The notes under the pieces were generated by a model that saw nothing but the letters and a program-made list of their open reading frames with translations, had not been told where the DNA came from and made no database searches. Source: Asticcacaulis sp. (GTDB lineage: Bacteria > Pseudomonadota > Alphaproteobacteria > Caulobacterales > Caulobacteraceae). From it: a stretch of DNA of 64,000 nt. Location of the stretch: assembly GCA_024707255.1 (NCBI GenBank), contig JANQAC010000001.1, forward strand, positions 682,001-746,000, read 5' to 3'. Position numbers and translations under genes: made by a program. Shown here piece after piece: positions 43,090 through 51,376 of this stretch; position 1 is the stretch's first letter; each line of letters begins with the position of its first letter.

Positions 43090-43200
43090 AGCAACACCGC
43101 CCAGTTGGGGGTGTAGATGTTGAGCCAAATCAAACCTTTACGGGTGAAGAAGCAGCGCGTCTGCACACCTGTAATGTCTCGCTTTTTGAAGGAGAGCCCT
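43090..43200 (+). promoter_or_regulatory. ROSE-like RNA thermometer in the hsp20 leader
   Basis: The Shine-Dalgarno AAGGAGA (43189-43195) is paired with TCTCGCTT (43177-43184) in a short hairpin with a bulged G. The strand opposite the ribosome site contains TCGCT, which fits the UYGCU signature of ROSE elements. A second hairpin, ACACC-G-CCC with GGGGGTGT, lies upstream at 43094-43114. ROSE thermometers open on heating and are typical of small heat-shock genes in alphaproteobacteria. Confidence 0.6.
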
Positions 43201-43686
43201 ATGCGTACCGCAATCGATTTTTCCCCACTGTACCGTTCCGCCGTTGGCTTTGACCGCCTGGTCAATCTGCTCGACAGCGCCGCCCGCACCGATACGGCGC
43301 CGGGCTGGCCGCCTTACAATATCGAGCGCCTGCCGGCCGCCGAAGGCGAAGACCAGGGAGATTCCTACCGCATCGAAGTGGCTGTCGCCGGCTTCCGCCC
43401 CGATCAGCTCAATATCGAGGTGAAGGAAAACGTCCTGACCGTTACCGGCAAGAAGGACGATGACGCCACCACCCGCACCTTCCTGCATCGTGGCCTCGCC
43501 GAACGGTCGTTTGAGCGCCGCTTCCAGCTCGCCGATCATATCAAGGTGACCGAAGCCGACCTCGCCAACGGCCTGCTCTCGATCACGCTGAAGCTTGAAG
43601 TACCGGAAGCCAAGAAGGCAAAGACCATTGCCATCAAGACGGCCAACACCAACGACTCCGCGCCGGTCCTGACCGCCGCCGAGTAA
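43201..43686 (+). CDS. Small heat-shock protein Hsp20/IbpA
   Basis: A 161-residue alpha-crystallin chaperone that holds unfolding proteins during heat stress. The start is ATG 43201 after GGAGAGCCCT, giving MRTAIDFSPLYRSAVGFDRL, the usual IbpA-like N-terminus. The crystallin domain spans about residues 40-135 (YRIEVAVAGFRPDQLNIEVK, ERSFERRFQLADHIKVTEAD, LANGLLSITLKLEVPE). The Lys-rich C-terminal tail has TIAIK in place of the usual IxI motif. A frame extending upstream to 43117 crosses the ROSE-like leader and is not used. Confidence 0.93.
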   Translation: MRTAIDFSPLYRSAVGFDRLVNLLDSAARTDTAPGWPPYNIERLPAAEGEDQGDSYRIEVAVAGFRPDQLNIEVKENVLTVTGKKDDDATTRTFLHRGLAERSFERRFQLADHIKVTEADLANGLLSITLKLEVPEAKKAKTIAIKTANTNDSAPVLTAAE

Positions 43687-43748
43687 GACTATCTCGCGCG
43701 CCCGGAATAGGCGTTTTGGGCGCGCCCCCCTGTTTCTCCCCAAACTCA

Positions 43749-43794
43749 AGCACTTTCTGAAAAGTGTAACGCACTTTTCAGATTAAAAAGTGCG
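43749..43794. repeat. GAAAAGTGC palindromic repeat, copy 2
   Basis: The centre is CTGAAAAGTG - TAACG - CACTTTTCAG, flanked by GCACTTT and AAAAGTGCG. On the minus strand it aligns over about 45 bases with the element at 23592-23637, with a few substitutions that partly keep pairing. Confidence 0.65.
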
Positions 43795-43810
43795 TCAACT
43801 AAAGTGTGTT

Positions 43811-43917
43811 GCGCGGTCCCCTGACGGTAGACCGCGCCCAAGACCTCCGGCCCCTCTGATCTCCGCCTGCCATCCCTCGGGCGTTTGACGGTCAGGCGAC
43901 AAGCCGGGGGTCTTTTA
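43811..43917 (+). terminator. Two-hairpin structured region ending in a terminator
   Basis: GCGCGGTC (43811-43818) pairs with GACCGCGC (43830-43837). Then AAGACC-T-CCGGC (43840-43851) pairs with GCCGG-GGGTCTT (43903-43914), closing a loop of 51 bases, followed by TTATTTT. It lies 125 bases after hsp20 and overlaps the 3' end of the convergent TfoX gene. It may only terminate hsp20, or the region may be a small RNA. Confidence 0.5.
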
Positions 43918-44253
43918 TTTTGCCGGTAATGTCTCGACGAAGCGCCGCGACAGGTCCAGCAGATGGTCGAACACCGGTGGCGGGCACTCCGTTTCATCGA
44001 TGAAGATAAAGCCCGTCATGCGCCGTCCGCCGTGAATCATCGGTCGCGTGCCAGCAATGGCCAGGGCTTCGGCTTCATTGTCGTGGCCCGGCCGGAACAT
44101 CAACTGCTCCTCACCGGTTTTGAGCGTCCTGTGGCTGACCAGCATTTTGCCGTTCAGCAGGAAAACCAGACCGCCCATCATCCGCTTTTCCGTGATATTC
44201 GCCGCGCCCAGCGCATCACGGATACGCAGCGACACCAGTTCACTACAGGCCAT
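43915..44253 (-). CDS. TfoX N-terminal domain protein
   Basis: A 112-residue protein of the TfoX/Sxy N-terminal family: [20 protein letters not shown], then [16 protein letters not shown] and a DEAEALAI-like segment ([20 protein letters not shown]), ending with [14 protein letters not shown]. Full TfoX proteins control competence genes in gammaproteobacteria; single-domain versions in alphaproteobacteria have no known role. It is the last gene of a three-gene operon (GFA, EVE, TfoX): its ATG overlaps the restored stop of the EVE gene (ATGGCCTGTAG). Confidence 0.85.
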   Translation of the reverse strand: MACSELVSLRIRDALGAANITEKRMMGGLVFLLNGKMLVSHRTLKTGEEQLMFRPGHDNEAEALAIAGTRPMIHGGRRMTGFIFIDETECPPPVFDHLLDLSRRFVETLPAK

Positions 44254-44669
44254 CTTTTTCTCCCGTTATCGCTGCGCCGATCACCGCGAAATCCCCCCGC
44301 ACTGAGCTCCAGCAGACCGAAACGCATAGCATACCCCCAGTTCCGGTCTTTTGTCAGATCGAGCGTGCCCAGCAACGGACGGATCGGCTGTTCGCGGCTG
44401 TCTGACCACTGGACATTCCGGCGAAAAGGCTGGAAACCCTCCGACATATATCCCTGATAAGGCTCGCCCTCCCGGATACGGCCAATGGCGGTGAAGGATT
44501 GAAAACCATCCTTCACGCCCATCTGCTCCGAAGGCGAATAATAGATGATACCGTCGCCCGCCTTCATGCGCTTGAGCGGTCCCAGCTTGCCGTGATTGAC
44601 CTGCATGAAGCCTTCCGTTCGGCCGCGCCGCACATGCTCGGCACTGGCCACGGCCAGCCAAAAGCGCAT
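44243..44669 (-). CDS. EVE domain protein (one frameshift in this sequence)
   Basis: Reading from ATG 44669 gives [20 protein letters not shown] and [20 protein letters not shown], then FGLLELSAG, after which the frame breaks. The minus-strand G6 run at 44298-44293 should be G5; with that the protein ends [19 protein letters not shown] and totals 141 residues, the usual length of the UPF0310/EVE family. EVE domains have a PUA-like fold and bind modified bases in DNA or RNA. It overlaps the GFA stop by one base (TGATG) and the TfoX start, forming a tight operon. No restriction or modification gene is adjacent. Confidence 0.85.
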
Positions 44670-45043
44670 CACCACAGGTTCCGGCCGTCGAGAACCTGGA
44701 CCGGAGCGGCGTCCAGGTCGAAATCTTCAAGCAGGCGCGCATTTATGGCGATCTGCGGATGGTCGAAATCCGGCTTGTAATCGACCCAGCCCGGCGAAAC
44801 ATTGTAGGTGGTGCAGCCGCAACCATTGCAGAAATGCAGCCCCACCATCCGGCTTTGCCAGCGATATTCGCTGTCCTTCGCCGGATCATTGGCCGGCTCG
44901 AAGACAATCTGGTCCGGCGTGTAATAAGCCCACAAGGCGCCGCGTTTGCTGCAGATAGAACAGGTGCAGCGCGTGACCGTTTCCGGCACCTTATCGAGGG
45001 TGAACTGTGTGGCGCCGCAATGACAGCTTCCTTTGACCGTCAT
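44669..45043 (-). CDS. GFA-family zinc protein
   Basis: A 124-residue protein from ATG 45043, with AGGAGGATATA before it. Zinc ligands are in [24 protein letters not shown] and [11 protein letters not shown], the pattern of the glutathione-dependent formaldehyde-activating (GFA/CENP-V) family. Most members are not proven to act on formaldehyde. It is the first gene of the GFA-EVE-TfoX operon; its stop shares a base with the EVE start. Confidence 0.9.
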   Translation of the reverse strand: MTVKGSCHCGATQFTLDKVPETVTRCTCSICSKRGALWAYYTPDQIVFEPANDPAKDSEYRWQSRMVGLHFCNGCGCTTYNVSPGWVDYKPDFDHPQIAINARLLEDFDLDAAPVQVLDGRNLW

Positions 45044-45094
45044 TATATCCTCCTGTTGTCGAGGATATCTTACAATTCCTGCTGCCAATTTATG

Positions 45095-46348
45095 TCAGGA
45101 GGCGATACGCCCGCGCAGGGCCACACAGGTGGTGTGCTCCAGCGCTTCCAGATTCATCATGGCACCCTGGAGATTTGAACGCGAAATATCCGCGCCGTCG
45201 AGCCGCGCCAGCTTCATGTCGGAATCGGTGAAATTGACATTGCGCATCCGTGTGTCACGCAGGTCCGCCGGCAGGAAGCGCGTGGCGTCGATCTTCAGCG
45301 CGCCGAGATTGGCGCCTTCCAGATTGGCGCCATCGAGACGGGCCCGCGCCATGCGCACGCCGCGCAGATCGGCGCCGGCCAGGTTGCAGTTGCGCAGGTC
45401 GGCGTCTTCGAGATGCGCGCCCTGGAGCTGCACGCCGCGCATATCGAGCCCGTAGAAAACCGCGCCCTTGGCCGACAGCGCCGCCAGATTCAGGCCCTTG
45501 ATAGACCCCATGCCGCGCAGGTCGGCATTATCGAATTTCGAGGGTGTGCCTTCCTTGCCGAGCGTATCGACCCACAGGGCGTGATCGCGCAACATCTGGC
45601 CATAGGGCAGATTGGTGACATCCGTGCCCTGCGGCTTGTCAGTCAGCACACCGGTCATGTCGGTCTGTGAAGTCCGCCACATGTCGGTCTTGGCGCCAAT
45701 CAGCACGGCATCGCGCAGGGAGGCCCCGGAAAGGTCGGCACCGGAAAGATCGGCACCCGCCAGGTCGACATTATCCATGATGCACTGCTTGAGATTGGCG
45801 CGGATCAGTTTGCATGACTTCATGGTCGCGTCGGTGAAATCGGCCTTCATCGCCTGGATGCCGGAGAGCTTGGAGCGTTCGAGATTAGCCCCGCGCAGAT
45901 TGGCGTAGGTGGCTTCCGACGAGCGCATCGAGATTTCGACGTAAGATAAGCCCGCCTGCTTGTCCGGCAGGGCCAGGGCCCCTTCGCGCAGGTCGGCTTC
46001 GTATAGGTCGCAATCCGAGAGATTGGCGCCGCGTAATGAGGCGCCCCGCAGGTCGGCCCGCCGCATCGAGGCATGGCTGAGATTGGCCAGTTGCAGGTCG
46101 GCGCAATAGAGATTGCAGGTATCGAGCACCGTGTTCGTCAGGTCGCAATCCATCAGGATAGCGGCGGTGAAATCGGCGTCATTGAGCACGCGCCCGGAGA
46201 AATTCAGGCCCGACAGGTCGCACCAGGCGAAAACTGCCCGTGCGCCGCCCGGCTTCATCGCGCGCAGGCGTTCGTGCTTCGTGCAGATCGCATCGACCTG
46301 CATCTGGGTGAGCTTGGTGTAGCGTGTATCGCCGGCAGTGGCGGTCAT
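45095..46348 (-). CDS. Pentapeptide repeat protein, first of two paralogues
   Basis: A 417-residue protein. After a helical N-terminal part (residues 1-45) there are two blocks of A(D/N)Lxx repeats forming right-handed quadrilateral beta-helices: about 45-215 (ADLRGASLRGANLSDCDL) and 275-405 (ADLRNCNLAGADLRGVRM). The first block is interrupted near residue 125 by LREGALALPDKQAGLSYVE. A non-repeat spacer of about 50 residues separates the blocks (PYGQMLRDHALWVDTLGKEG). The same plan occurs in the protein at 60747-61943. No signal peptide is seen. Some pentapeptide proteins mimic DNA and protect gyrase, but most are of unknown role. Confidence 0.88.
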   Translation of the reverse strand: MTATAGDTRYTKLTQMQVDAICTKHERLRAMKPGGARAVFAWCDLSGLNFSGRVLNDADFTAAILMDCDLTNTVLDTCNLYCADLQLANLSHASMRRADLRGASLRGANLSDCDLYEADLREGALALPDKQAGLSYVEISMRSSEATYANLRGANLERSKLSGIQAMKADFTDATMKSCKLIRANLKQCIMDNVDLAGADLSGADLSGASLRDAVLIGAKTDMWRTSQTDMTGVLTDKPQGTDVTNLPYGQMLRDHALWVDTLGKEGTPSKFDNADLRGMGSIKGLNLAALSAKGAVFYGLDMRGVQLQGAHLEDADLRNCNLAGADLRGVRMARARLDGANLEGANLGALKIDATRFLPADLRDTRMRNVNFTDSDMKLARLDGADISRSNLQGAMMNLEALEHTTCVALRGRIAS

Positions 46349-46410
46349 GCGGACGGGCTTTCCTCGATATCAGGACAGGAAGTCTTCCACAAAAACCTTA
46401 AAAATTTGGG

Positions 46411-47010
46411 TTATTCGGCCATTAAGCCTGATGCAGCGAGGGCCATTGCCAGATCAGACCCGGCCGGAACCGACAGATGGCGGTAACCACGGCCCGCCCA
46501 CGCCACCAGTTCGGCTTCCAGATCGTCGCTTTCAGGGGTGAAGACGGCATCGAAACCCTTTCCGCCGGTGTCCGTCTCGACGAACGGCCGGCCGGTGCGG
46601 TGATAATGGGCTGTCGGCGCGATCAGCCGGTCGGCTTCCTCCGCCAGCAGGCCGGCTTCGACGATAATTCCGGCGGCGGTCATGCGTTCCACGCCAATAT
46701 GAGAGGCAAAGGGTGATGGATCATCACAGGCATAGATCACGCGCGCCACGCCGGCCTCGACCAGCCTTTGCGAACAGGAACAGCCGCCATTGGAACGCTG
46801 GCCGCAGGGTTCGAGCGTCACATAGGCCGTGGCACCTTTTGCCACCGGGCCGGCCTTATCGAGTGCCACTTCCTCGGCATGAGGACGGCCGCCATCGCCT
46901 GTGGCGTCCTCAGCGATGACCGCACCATCTTTTACAATGATACAGCCCACCGCCGGATTTGGCCAGGTCCGCCCCATCTGAGATAGCCCCAGACGAAGCG
47001 CCTGCTGCAT
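46411..47010 (-). CDS. ribD: RibD-type diaminohydroxyphosphoribosylaminopyrimidine deaminase, reductase domain absent
   Basis: A 199-residue protein from ATG 47010 (an in-frame GTG at 47046 is also possible). The deaminase domain is complete: RTWPNPAVGCIIVKDG, the zinc site PHAEEVAL, and TLEPCGQRSNGGCSCSQ. It carries out the second step of riboflavin synthesis. Normal RibD has a further reductase domain of about 200 residues starting with a KxAxSLDGR-type motif. Here only about 75 residues follow (YHRTGRPFVETDTGGKGFDA) and that motif is missing, so the reductase must be elsewhere or lost. No frameshift was found at the end. It follows a DUF559 gene with 10 bp between, or overlaps it if GTG is used. 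Confidence 0.8.
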   Translation of the reverse strand: MQQALRLGLSQMGRTWPNPAVGCIIVKDGAVIAEDATGDGGRPHAEEVALDKAGPVAKGATAYVTLEPCGQRSNGGCSCSQRLVEAGVARVIYACDDPSPFASHIGVERMTAAGIIVEAGLLAEEADRLIAPTAHYHRTGRPFVETDTGGKGFDAVFTPESDDLEAELVAWAGRGYRHLSVPAGSDLAMALAASGLMAE

Positions 47011-47020
47011 GAAACCGATA

Positions 47021-47485
47021 TCATTTTTCCTTCCCCCTCTCCCCACCTGAGGGGAGAGGGTTGGGGTGAGGGGTTTTTAGAACAGTCACTGATTTTGCCG
47101 GATAAAACTGAAAGTCATGATCAACTATATGGTCTGTTATCCGGCCATCGCAAATAGCGGCAATGGTTTCGAGCACACCATCCGGTTGGGAGAGCACATG
47201 ACCGCTTGGAAACCGTGCCACCGACCAGCCGTTAATGGTCATGATCTCATTGCGGATTTGGTCTTTCGGATCATCGATATGCTGGCTGCCATCCAATTCG
47301 ATGACGAGGCTCAGATCAATGCACGCGAAATCAGCTATATAATTACCGATAATAAAGCTTCTATGAAACTTGAAACCGCTTAGTTGCCGATTACGCAAAG
47401 CATTCCACATACGGCTTTCGGCGATATTGTCAGACTTCCGCAAGGCGCGGGCTAATGGCGTTAGTCTGGAGCGCTTTCTTGCCAT
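47021..47485 (-). CDS. DUF559 endonuclease-like protein with REP-encoded tail
   Basis: A 154-residue protein from ATG 47485, preceded by GGGGGAAAGC. It has the DUF559 core related to very-short-patch-repair endonucleases: ALRNRQLSGFKFHRSFIIGN, YIADFACIDLSLVIELDGSQH and FPSGHVLSQPDGVLETI. The Asp-Glu pair in IADFACID and VIELDG fits a PD-(D/E)xK active site. The last residues (PHPNPLPSGGERGKEK) are translated from a REP element, so the gene's end seems to have been replaced by repeat insertion. No methylase gene is near, so a restriction role is doubtful. Confidence 0.8.
   Translation of the reverse strand: MARKRSRLTPLARALRKSDNIAESRMWNALRNRQLSGFKFHRSFIIGNYIADFACIDLSLVIELDGSQHIDDPKDQIRNEIMTINGWSVARFPSGHVLSQPDGVLETIAAICDGRITDHIVDHDFQFYPAKSVTVLKTPHPNPLPSGGERGKEK
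47030..47080. repeat. REP element (CTCTCCCC family) over the DUF559 3' end
   Basis: The DNA contains CCCTCTCCCCACCTGAGGGGAGAGGG with flanking GGGGTGAGGGG. The inverted core CCCTCTCCCC/GGGGAGAGGG makes a strong hairpin. It supplies codons for the DUF559 C-terminus and the possible GTG start of ribD. Confidence 0.75.
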
Positions 47486-47510
47486 GCTTTCCCCCAAAGC
47501 GTCTTTGTCT

Positions 47511-47624
47511 GGCAACCCCTCACCCCTACCCTCTCCCCTTAAAAGGGGCGAGGGGGTTTATCTGCGTAACTCGCTTATCTTCCCCTCCCCACCTGAGGGG
47601 AGAGGGCGGGGTGAGGGGTTCTTA
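47511..47624. repeat. Composite REP element, two facing units
   Basis: One unit (47511-47553) reads CCCTCACCCC, CCCTCTCCCCTT, AAAAGGGGCGAGGG. The other (about 47582-47624) reads CCTCCCCACCTGAGGGGAG and then GGGGTGAGGGGTT, roughly the mirror image. Together they lie between DUF559 and gpmA and would fold into a large hairpin. Confidence 0.7.
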
Positions 47625-47628
47625 CTTC

Positions 47629-48338
47629 CTAAATAGCCGGCAGCGGATTGGCGCGGGCCTGATCGAGGTATTTGGCTGACACCGGCTTCAGATTATCGTC
47701 CAGCTTCACTACCAGCGGATTGCCGGTCGGGACTTCGATCTCCAGGATCGCCTCGTCACTGAGGTCGAACAAAGACTTGATAATCGCGCGGATCGAATTG
47801 CCGTGGGCGGCCACCAGAACCGTGTCGCCCGCTTTCAACGCCGGCACGATATCGCCCGTCCAGAACGGCAGGACGCGGTCGAGCGTGGTCTTCAGGCTTT
47901 CAGTATCGGGCAGGTCGGCACCGGCATAGCGGCGATCGCCCTTGAAATCATAGGCGCTGCCGGCTTCCAGCGGCGGCGGCGGCACATCATAAGACCGGCG
48001 CCAGATCTTGACCTGATCCTCGCCGTGCTTGGCGGCGGTTTCCGCCTTGTCGAGGCCCGTCAGGCCACCATAGTGACGCTCATTGAGGCGCCAGTCCTTC
48101 ACCACCGGCACGAAGGATTGACCAGCGGCTTCCAACGCCAGATTGCAGGTGCGGATGGCGCGGGTCAGAACCGAGGTGAACGCCTTGTCGATCTCGATGC
48201 CCTCGGCCTTGATCAGTTCGCCGCCGCGTGTCGTTCGGGCCTCGCCTTCGGCGGTCAGGTTGACATCGACCCAGCCGGTGAAGCGGTTTTCCAGTTCCAC
48301 TGGCTTTGGCCGTGGCGAAGCAGGACGAGTGTGGGCAT
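47629..48338 (-). CDS. gpmA: 2,3-bisphosphoglycerate-dependent phosphoglycerate mutase (one frameshift in this sequence)
   Basis: Glycolytic enzyme that interconverts 3- and 2-phosphoglycerate. The true start is ATG 48338 after GGAGATGCCTT, giving MPTLVLLRHGQSQWN with the phospho-histidine motif RHG. Near 48294 a C is missing on the minus strand (AACTGG where AACCTGG is expected), which joins the start to LENRFTGWVDVNLTAEGEA. The restored protein is about 236 residues. Further motifs are RAIRTCNLAL, DWRLNERHYGGLTGLDKAE, KIWRRSYDVPPPP and the second catalytic histidine in VLVAAHGNSIRAI. Without correction the RHG motif would be lost. It is followed by a REP pair. Confidence 0.93.
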
Positions 48339-48384
48339 AAGGCATCTCCGGTCTGTAAAAGCTCCGGAAGGCTATAAGGCGAGT

Positions 48385-49189
48385 TTAATACAGGTGCAAT
48401 ACGTCGCCGGGCCGGATCGTTCCGCCCTTGATGATCCGAGCATAGATGCCGCACTCGCGGTGTCCGTAATTCTGCCACAGCGCCTCGCAGATATCGATAT
48501 CGCGCTCGGCCGTTTCCGGATTCACATGGGTGGCGACACAGCGCACGATCGACTTCAGCACCTCGAATTCCGGCCCGTCCTCGCCCAGCCGGATATGTTT
48601 GCCTACCCAATCGTGATCCTCGAAAGCCGTCTGGTCTTCGACCCAGATATTGGCGCGCAGCCGCAACGGATCAAGCTCGCGGCCGATGCGCTGGCCGAGG
48701 TCGCGCAAACTATTGAGATTGAGGAAGGAGACAAACCCCTTGCCAGAATCGGTAAAGCGGAAGTGCGAATGGACCTCGTCCCAGCCCGGCGCACGCAGCA
48801 GGTTAAGTGGGAAAGCCGTCGGATCATAGTCCTCGTGACGGCCCGAGGATGGTCTCGACATGCCGCGCCAGACTGTGCCGCCCGGCCTCGCTGGCCAGGT
48901 CGAACGCCCACGACTTGCCGTCCTCGTCCGTCACCTCGAAGGCATCATCCACCTCATCATAGCGGGTGCGCAGCCGCGCCACGGCGGCGAAGCGCGCCAG
49001 CACAGCGAACTTCATCTTGGAGATAGTGACCGGATTTTCAGCATCGAAGCCGGAACGGCCAACCTCCAGCGCATAGAGCCGGTCAAACGGAAAGAAATCA
49101 TCCGGGCACAGCACCGCCTCCGGCACGGCTTCCGGGGTGAAACCCTTGACAGGATAACGCCAGAGCGCGGAGATAATACCCGTATTCAT
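48385..49189 (-). CDS. MOSC domain protein (one frameshift in this sequence)
   Basis: The N-terminal MOSC_N beta-barrel reads from 49189 (ISALWRYPVKGFTPEAV, FFPFDRLYALEVGRSGFD). The frame breaks near 48844-48842, where one extra G follows ILGG. Deleting it continues RHEDYDPTAFPLNLL into the MOSC domain (DLGQRIGRELDPLRLRANIW, VNPETAERDIDICEALW, RIIKGGTIRPGDVLHLY). The restored protein has about 267 residues. MOSC proteins carry sulfur or act in molybdenum-cofactor enzymes such as amidoxime reductases. A cysteine (VRCVATHV) is at the usual conserved place. Its ATG overlaps the stop of the small membrane protein upstream by four bases. Confidence 0.88.
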
Positions 49190-49392
49190 GGCCGGTTCTT
49201 ATACTGCAGCCAGGTGATCAGGAACAGCATCAGGCTGGCGCCGGCCAGAACCGGCTGCATACTGAGCAGGGCATTCAGCAAGGGCACGCCCGTCATCAGG
49301 CTCTGATAGATCACCGCCGCCGCCAGCAGAAACTGACCGATCAGCAGCATGGCCCACAGGATGAGAACTTTACGCAGGAGCGATTTAGGCAT
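49186..49392 (-). CDS. Small two-span membrane protein
   Basis: A 68-residue protein with two hydrophobic helices (LILWAMLLIGQFLLAAAVI and PVLAGASLMLFLITWLQ) and a short loop. I recognise no family. It starts two bases after the prfA stop and its own stop overlaps the MOSC start by four bases, so prfA, this gene and the MOSC gene form one transcription unit. The tight spacing is the main reason to accept it as real. Confidence 0.6.
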   Translation of the reverse strand: MPKSLLRKVLILWAMLLIGQFLLAAAVIYQSLMTGVPLLNALLSMQPVLAGASLMLFLITWLQYKNRP

Positions 49393-49394
49393 TT

Positions 49395-50470
49395 TTACCC
49401 CAGTTCCTCTTCAAGCATGGCCAAACGTTCGGCCTGGTCCTCGGCGATCAGGGCATTGATCATCTGCTCCATGTCGCCTTCCATGAACTGCGGCAGGTTA
49501 TAGAGGGTCAGGTTGATGCGGTGATCCGACACGCGCCCCTGCGGATAGTTATAGGTGCGGATGCGTTCCGATCGATCGCCGGAACCGACCTGGGACTTGC
49601 GGGCGTCTGAACGCGCCGTATCGAGCGCCGTGCGCTGCATGTCGTACAGACGCGCCTTCAGGTTACGCATGGCGATCTGGCGGTTCATGTGTTGCGACTT
49701 TTCCGAAGAGGTCGCCACAATGCCAGTCGGCAGGTGGGTAATGCGCACGGCGGAATCGGTCTTGTTGACGTGCTGGCCGCCGGAGCCCGACGCGCGGTAG
49801 GTATCGATGCGGATATCCTTGTCGAGAATTTCGATCTCGACATCCTCGGCTTCCGGCAACACCGCCACGGTGGCGGCCGAGGTATGGATGCGGCCGCCGG
49901 CTTCGGTGGCCGGCACGCGCTGCACGCGGTGAACGCCGGATTCGAACTTGAGCTTGCCGAAAACGCCTTCTCCGGTCACCGAGGCGATGATTTCCTTGTA
50001 CCCCCCATTTCACCTTCGGAGACGCTGTCGATTTCGACGCGCCAGCCTTGCGTCGAGGCATAGCGGCTGTACATGCGGAACAGATCGCCGGCGAACAGCG
50101 CCGCCTCGTCACCGCCTGTGCCGGCGCGGACTTCGAGGATGGCCGAGGCATTGACGTCCTTGTCCTGCGGCGCCAGTAAAAGCGCCACACCATGCTCAAG
50201 TTCCGGCAGGGTCGTCTTCAATTCCTGCAGTTCCTCGGCCGCCAGAGGCGACAGGTCGGGATCATTCAGCGCTGCCATCTCTTCCAGTTCAGGCACGGAC
50301 TGGCGCGCCTTGTGCAGGCGGGTCACGGCATCGAAGACCGGCTTCAGTTCGGCATGTTCCTTCGACAGCTTGACGATCTCGGCGCCGTCGGTCGCGGATT
50401 CCATGCGCGCTTCGATCATCTGGAAGCGGTCCATGACCTGGGCCAGCTTGGCGTCGGGAAGGTGTATCAA
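49395..50470 (-). CDS. prfA: Peptide chain release factor 1 (one frameshift in this sequence)
   Basis: RF1 ends translation at UAA and UAG. The best start is TTG 50470 ([16 protein letters not shown]), with GAGAG a few bases upstream; the frame upstream passes through a REP-like repeat. Near 50001-50006 the run of six C on the plus strand should be seven; adding one base restores [17 protein letters not shown]. The restored protein is about 358 residues. It has the coiled N-terminal domain, [20 protein letters not shown], the GGQ motif in [19 protein letters not shown] and the anticodon-like PxT region [12 protein letters not shown]. Essential, so the shift is almost surely a sequence error. 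Confidence 0.95.
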
Positions 50471-50505
50471 GGGTATTCTCTCATCAAAACGGGGTGCAGG
50501 GAAAG

Positions 50506-50553
50506 CCCCTCCCACCACTTCGTGGTCCCCCCTCCCCGCTTCGCAGGGCGGGA
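50506..50553. repeat. REP-like element upstream of prfA
   Basis: Two small hairpins, ACCACTTCGTGGT and CCCGCTTCGCAGGG, are set in CCCCTCCC/GGGCGGGAG ends. It lies between GST and prfA and resembles the other GC-rich repeats of the window. Confidence 0.45.
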
Positions 50554-50569
50554 GAAGGTCGCTGTACCT

Positions 50570-51169
50570 CTATTTTGGATAGGTATCAATGAAGCTCTGC
50601 CGCTTTTCCAGTTCGGGCTGCAGGGCGGCGATGCGCGGCGCGATGGCCCGCCAGTCGATATGCGGCAGGCGAAAGTCACAGAAGGTAGCTGCCACGCCGA
50701 GGGTCAGGGTGCCCATATCGAAAACCTCCGCGCCCGGACAGAGGGTATCGGCGACCGTAAAGGCGCGCCTGAGATTGCCTTCCCAGCGCGCCAGCCAGAA
50801 GGGCGAGCGCTCGGTTTCCGGGCGGCGGTTCTCATAGACGATCTTTGCCATCATCTCGTTGAGACCTGCGGCCACGGTTTCCACGCGCCTGACCCGCCAG
50901 TAATCATCCGTGCCATAATCCGGCATCAGGTGCGGCCCCTCGCCTTGCGTCGCCAGCCAGGCGCTGATCAGGCCGCTGTCGGTCCAGCAAACGCCGTCAT
51001 CATCGATCAGGGCCGGAAGCTGCGACAGCGGATTGGCCGCCACCAGATCCGGGGCGGCCTCCACCGGGAGGCGCGACACCTCCTCGATCCGCGCCGTCAA
51101 GCCTCTTTCCCTTACGACAACACGGACCTTGCGGACAAAAACCGATGTAGAGCTGACAAATAATTTCAT
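50570..51169 (-). CDS. Glutathione S-transferase family protein
   Basis: A 199-residue protein with the GST plan: an N-terminal thioredoxin-like domain (MKLFVSSTSVFVRKVRVVVR, NPLSQLPALIDDDG, WTDSGLISAWLA) and a helical C-terminal domain (LRRAFTVADTLCPGAEVFDM, LTLGVAATFCDFRLPHIDWR). Ser-Thr-Ser at the N-terminal active-site position suggests serine-type glutathione activation. The SNAIL/TRAIL-like loop is replaced by DSG, which is normal for this bacterial subgroup. The substrate is unknown. It is the first gene of the minus-strand run leading to prfA, 99 bp upstream of that start. Confidence 0.85.
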   Translation of the reverse strand: MKLFVSSTSVFVRKVRVVVRERGLTARIEEVSRLPVEAAPDLVAANPLSQLPALIDDDGVCWTDSGLISAWLATQGEGPHLMPDYGTDDYWRVRRVETVAAGLNEMMAKIVYENRRPETERSPFWLARWEGNLRRAFTVADTLCPGAEVFDMGTLTLGVAATFCDFRLPHIDWRAIAPRIAALQPELEKRQSFIDTYPK

Positions 51170-51376
51170 AACAACGTTATCCGATTAAGGTTTGAACCCG
51201 CCCGGTCGTGGCGTGCAAAACCTTGATCGTCAAGGGTGCGCCCCCCGATTTCACACCGTTTTCCGGCACAGCTTTCTTAATAATCGTTTAAATAAAAACG
51301 GCCGATATTTGCCTTAATTTAAGATATCTACAGTAACCTTACCCTGACATATAACTCACCTCAGAATGAGGACCTG

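Noticed and set aside
47021..47485. DUF559 gene as part of a restriction-modification or defence system
   Set aside because: No methyltransferase, helicase or other defence gene is adjacent. The neighbours are ribD and gpmA.
49395..50470. Programmed frameshifting in the release-factor gene
   Set aside because: Programmed shifting is known for prfB, at an in-frame UGA near codon 25. Here the gene is prfA and the shift is mid-gene at a G run, like the other likely errors in this region.
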